Source: Sulfuricurvum kujiense DSM 16994 (lineage in GTDB: Bacteria > Campylobacterota > Campylobacteria > Campylobacterales > Sulfurimonadaceae). Taken from it: DNA of 64,000 nucleotides. The stretch lies in contig NC_014754.1 in assembly GCF_000183725.1 (NCBI RefSeq), positions 1-64,000 on the forward strand, given 5' to 3'. Positions 63,904 through 64,000 of this stretch are shown piece by piece. The first letter of the stretch is position 1, and every line of letters starts with the position of its first letter. Under the pieces are notes generated by a model. That model was not told the origin of the DNA. It was given only the letters and a program-made list of their open reading frames with translations, and searched no databases. Both the position numbers and the translations under genes were made by a program.

Positions 63904-64000
63904 TGAAAACCCTCTGTATCGAAACAGAAGTTCCGAGCGATGAACTGATTGTATCGCATACGAATCTTTACGGGATTATTACCTATGCCAATGAAACCTT
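63903..64000 (+). CDS. PAS-domain protein, 5-prime part only
   Basis: The gene overlaps the napD stop and runs out of the window after 32 codons. Leu-Ile-Val-Ser-His-Thr-Asn-Leu-Tyr-Gly-Ile-Ile-Thr-Tyr-Ala-Asn is the start of a PAS domain like those of Aer-type redox-taxis or signalling proteins. The coupling to the nap operon suggests a sensor for respiration or redox state. An ATG three bases earlier is also possible. Confidence 0.7.
   Translation, partial: MKTLCIETEVPSDELIVSHTNLYGIITYANET

Overview
The window looks like DNA from a Campylobacterota (Epsilonproteobacteria) relative of Sulfuricurvum or Sulfurimonas. The main reasons are the nap gene order A-G-H-B-F-L-D without napC, the OprD-like porins, AT-rich intergenic DNA and the small c-type cytochromes. 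It also carries a complete plasmid core: an iteron-type origin, a Rep_3 initiator, parA and parB, and a TraT surface-exclusion lipoprotein. I therefore infer a large plasmid, or a plasmid integrated in the chromosome, that bears respiratory genes. No rRNA, tRNA or CRISPR array was recognised.

Layout. (1) 0-7.9 kb: accessory DNA with a TraT/lipoprotein pair, an XRE regulator, a reverse-strand run of tiny membrane proteins plus a WGR-domain protein (two members frameshifted), a HipA-family kinase and a truncated TnsA-like endonuclease. (2) 8.0-19.3 kb: an alkylphenol (p-cresol type) oxidation island with a two-component system, pchC-pchX-pchF, a porin, an atypical response regulator and a reverse-strand operon of aldehyde dehydrogenase, YitT protein, SnoaL-like protein and quinone reductase. 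Three promoters share a TGCGA-N6-TGCGA element exactly 16 bases upstream of the -10 box, and imperfect direct repeats lie on both sides of the island. (3) 19.4-30.3 kb: the plasmid replication and partition core inside a belt of decayed genes (radical SAM, Y-family polymerase, DUF3293, exonuclease III). (4) 30.3-39.7 kb: a defence island. A NERD nuclease and a 1006-residue GHKL-ATPase/DUF3883 protein are followed immediately by a full QatABCD anti-phage system, apparently as one six-gene operon. (5) 40.0-45.7 kb: nitric oxide reductase operon norCBDQEF with a cysteine-containing Rrf2 regulator. (6) 45.9-52 kb: a TolC/HlyD/ABC efflux operon, an exported superoxide dismutase and NnrS. (7) 52.1-56.8 kb: porin, anaerobic ribonucleotide reductase whose glycyl-radical domain is a separate 58-residue polypeptide, its activase and a cytochrome c. 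(8) 57.1-64 kb: periplasmic nitrate reductase operon and the start of a PAS-domain gene.

How the parts fit together. NapA reduces nitrate, fed by NapGH and NapB. NorCB removes nitric oxide, and NnrS and Rrf2 belong to the nitrosative-stress response. Nitrite and nitrous oxide reductases are not in the window. nnrS, the 52.1 kb porin, nrdD, the 56.5 kb cytochrome and napA all carry a TTGAC-N4-GTCAA palindrome at the same distance from a -10 box, so one Crp/Fnr-type regulator outside the window probably switches on this anaerobic set. The p-cresol island should oxidise a para-alkylphenol to the hydroxybenzoate and pass electrons to cytochrome c, possibly coupled to nitrate respiration.
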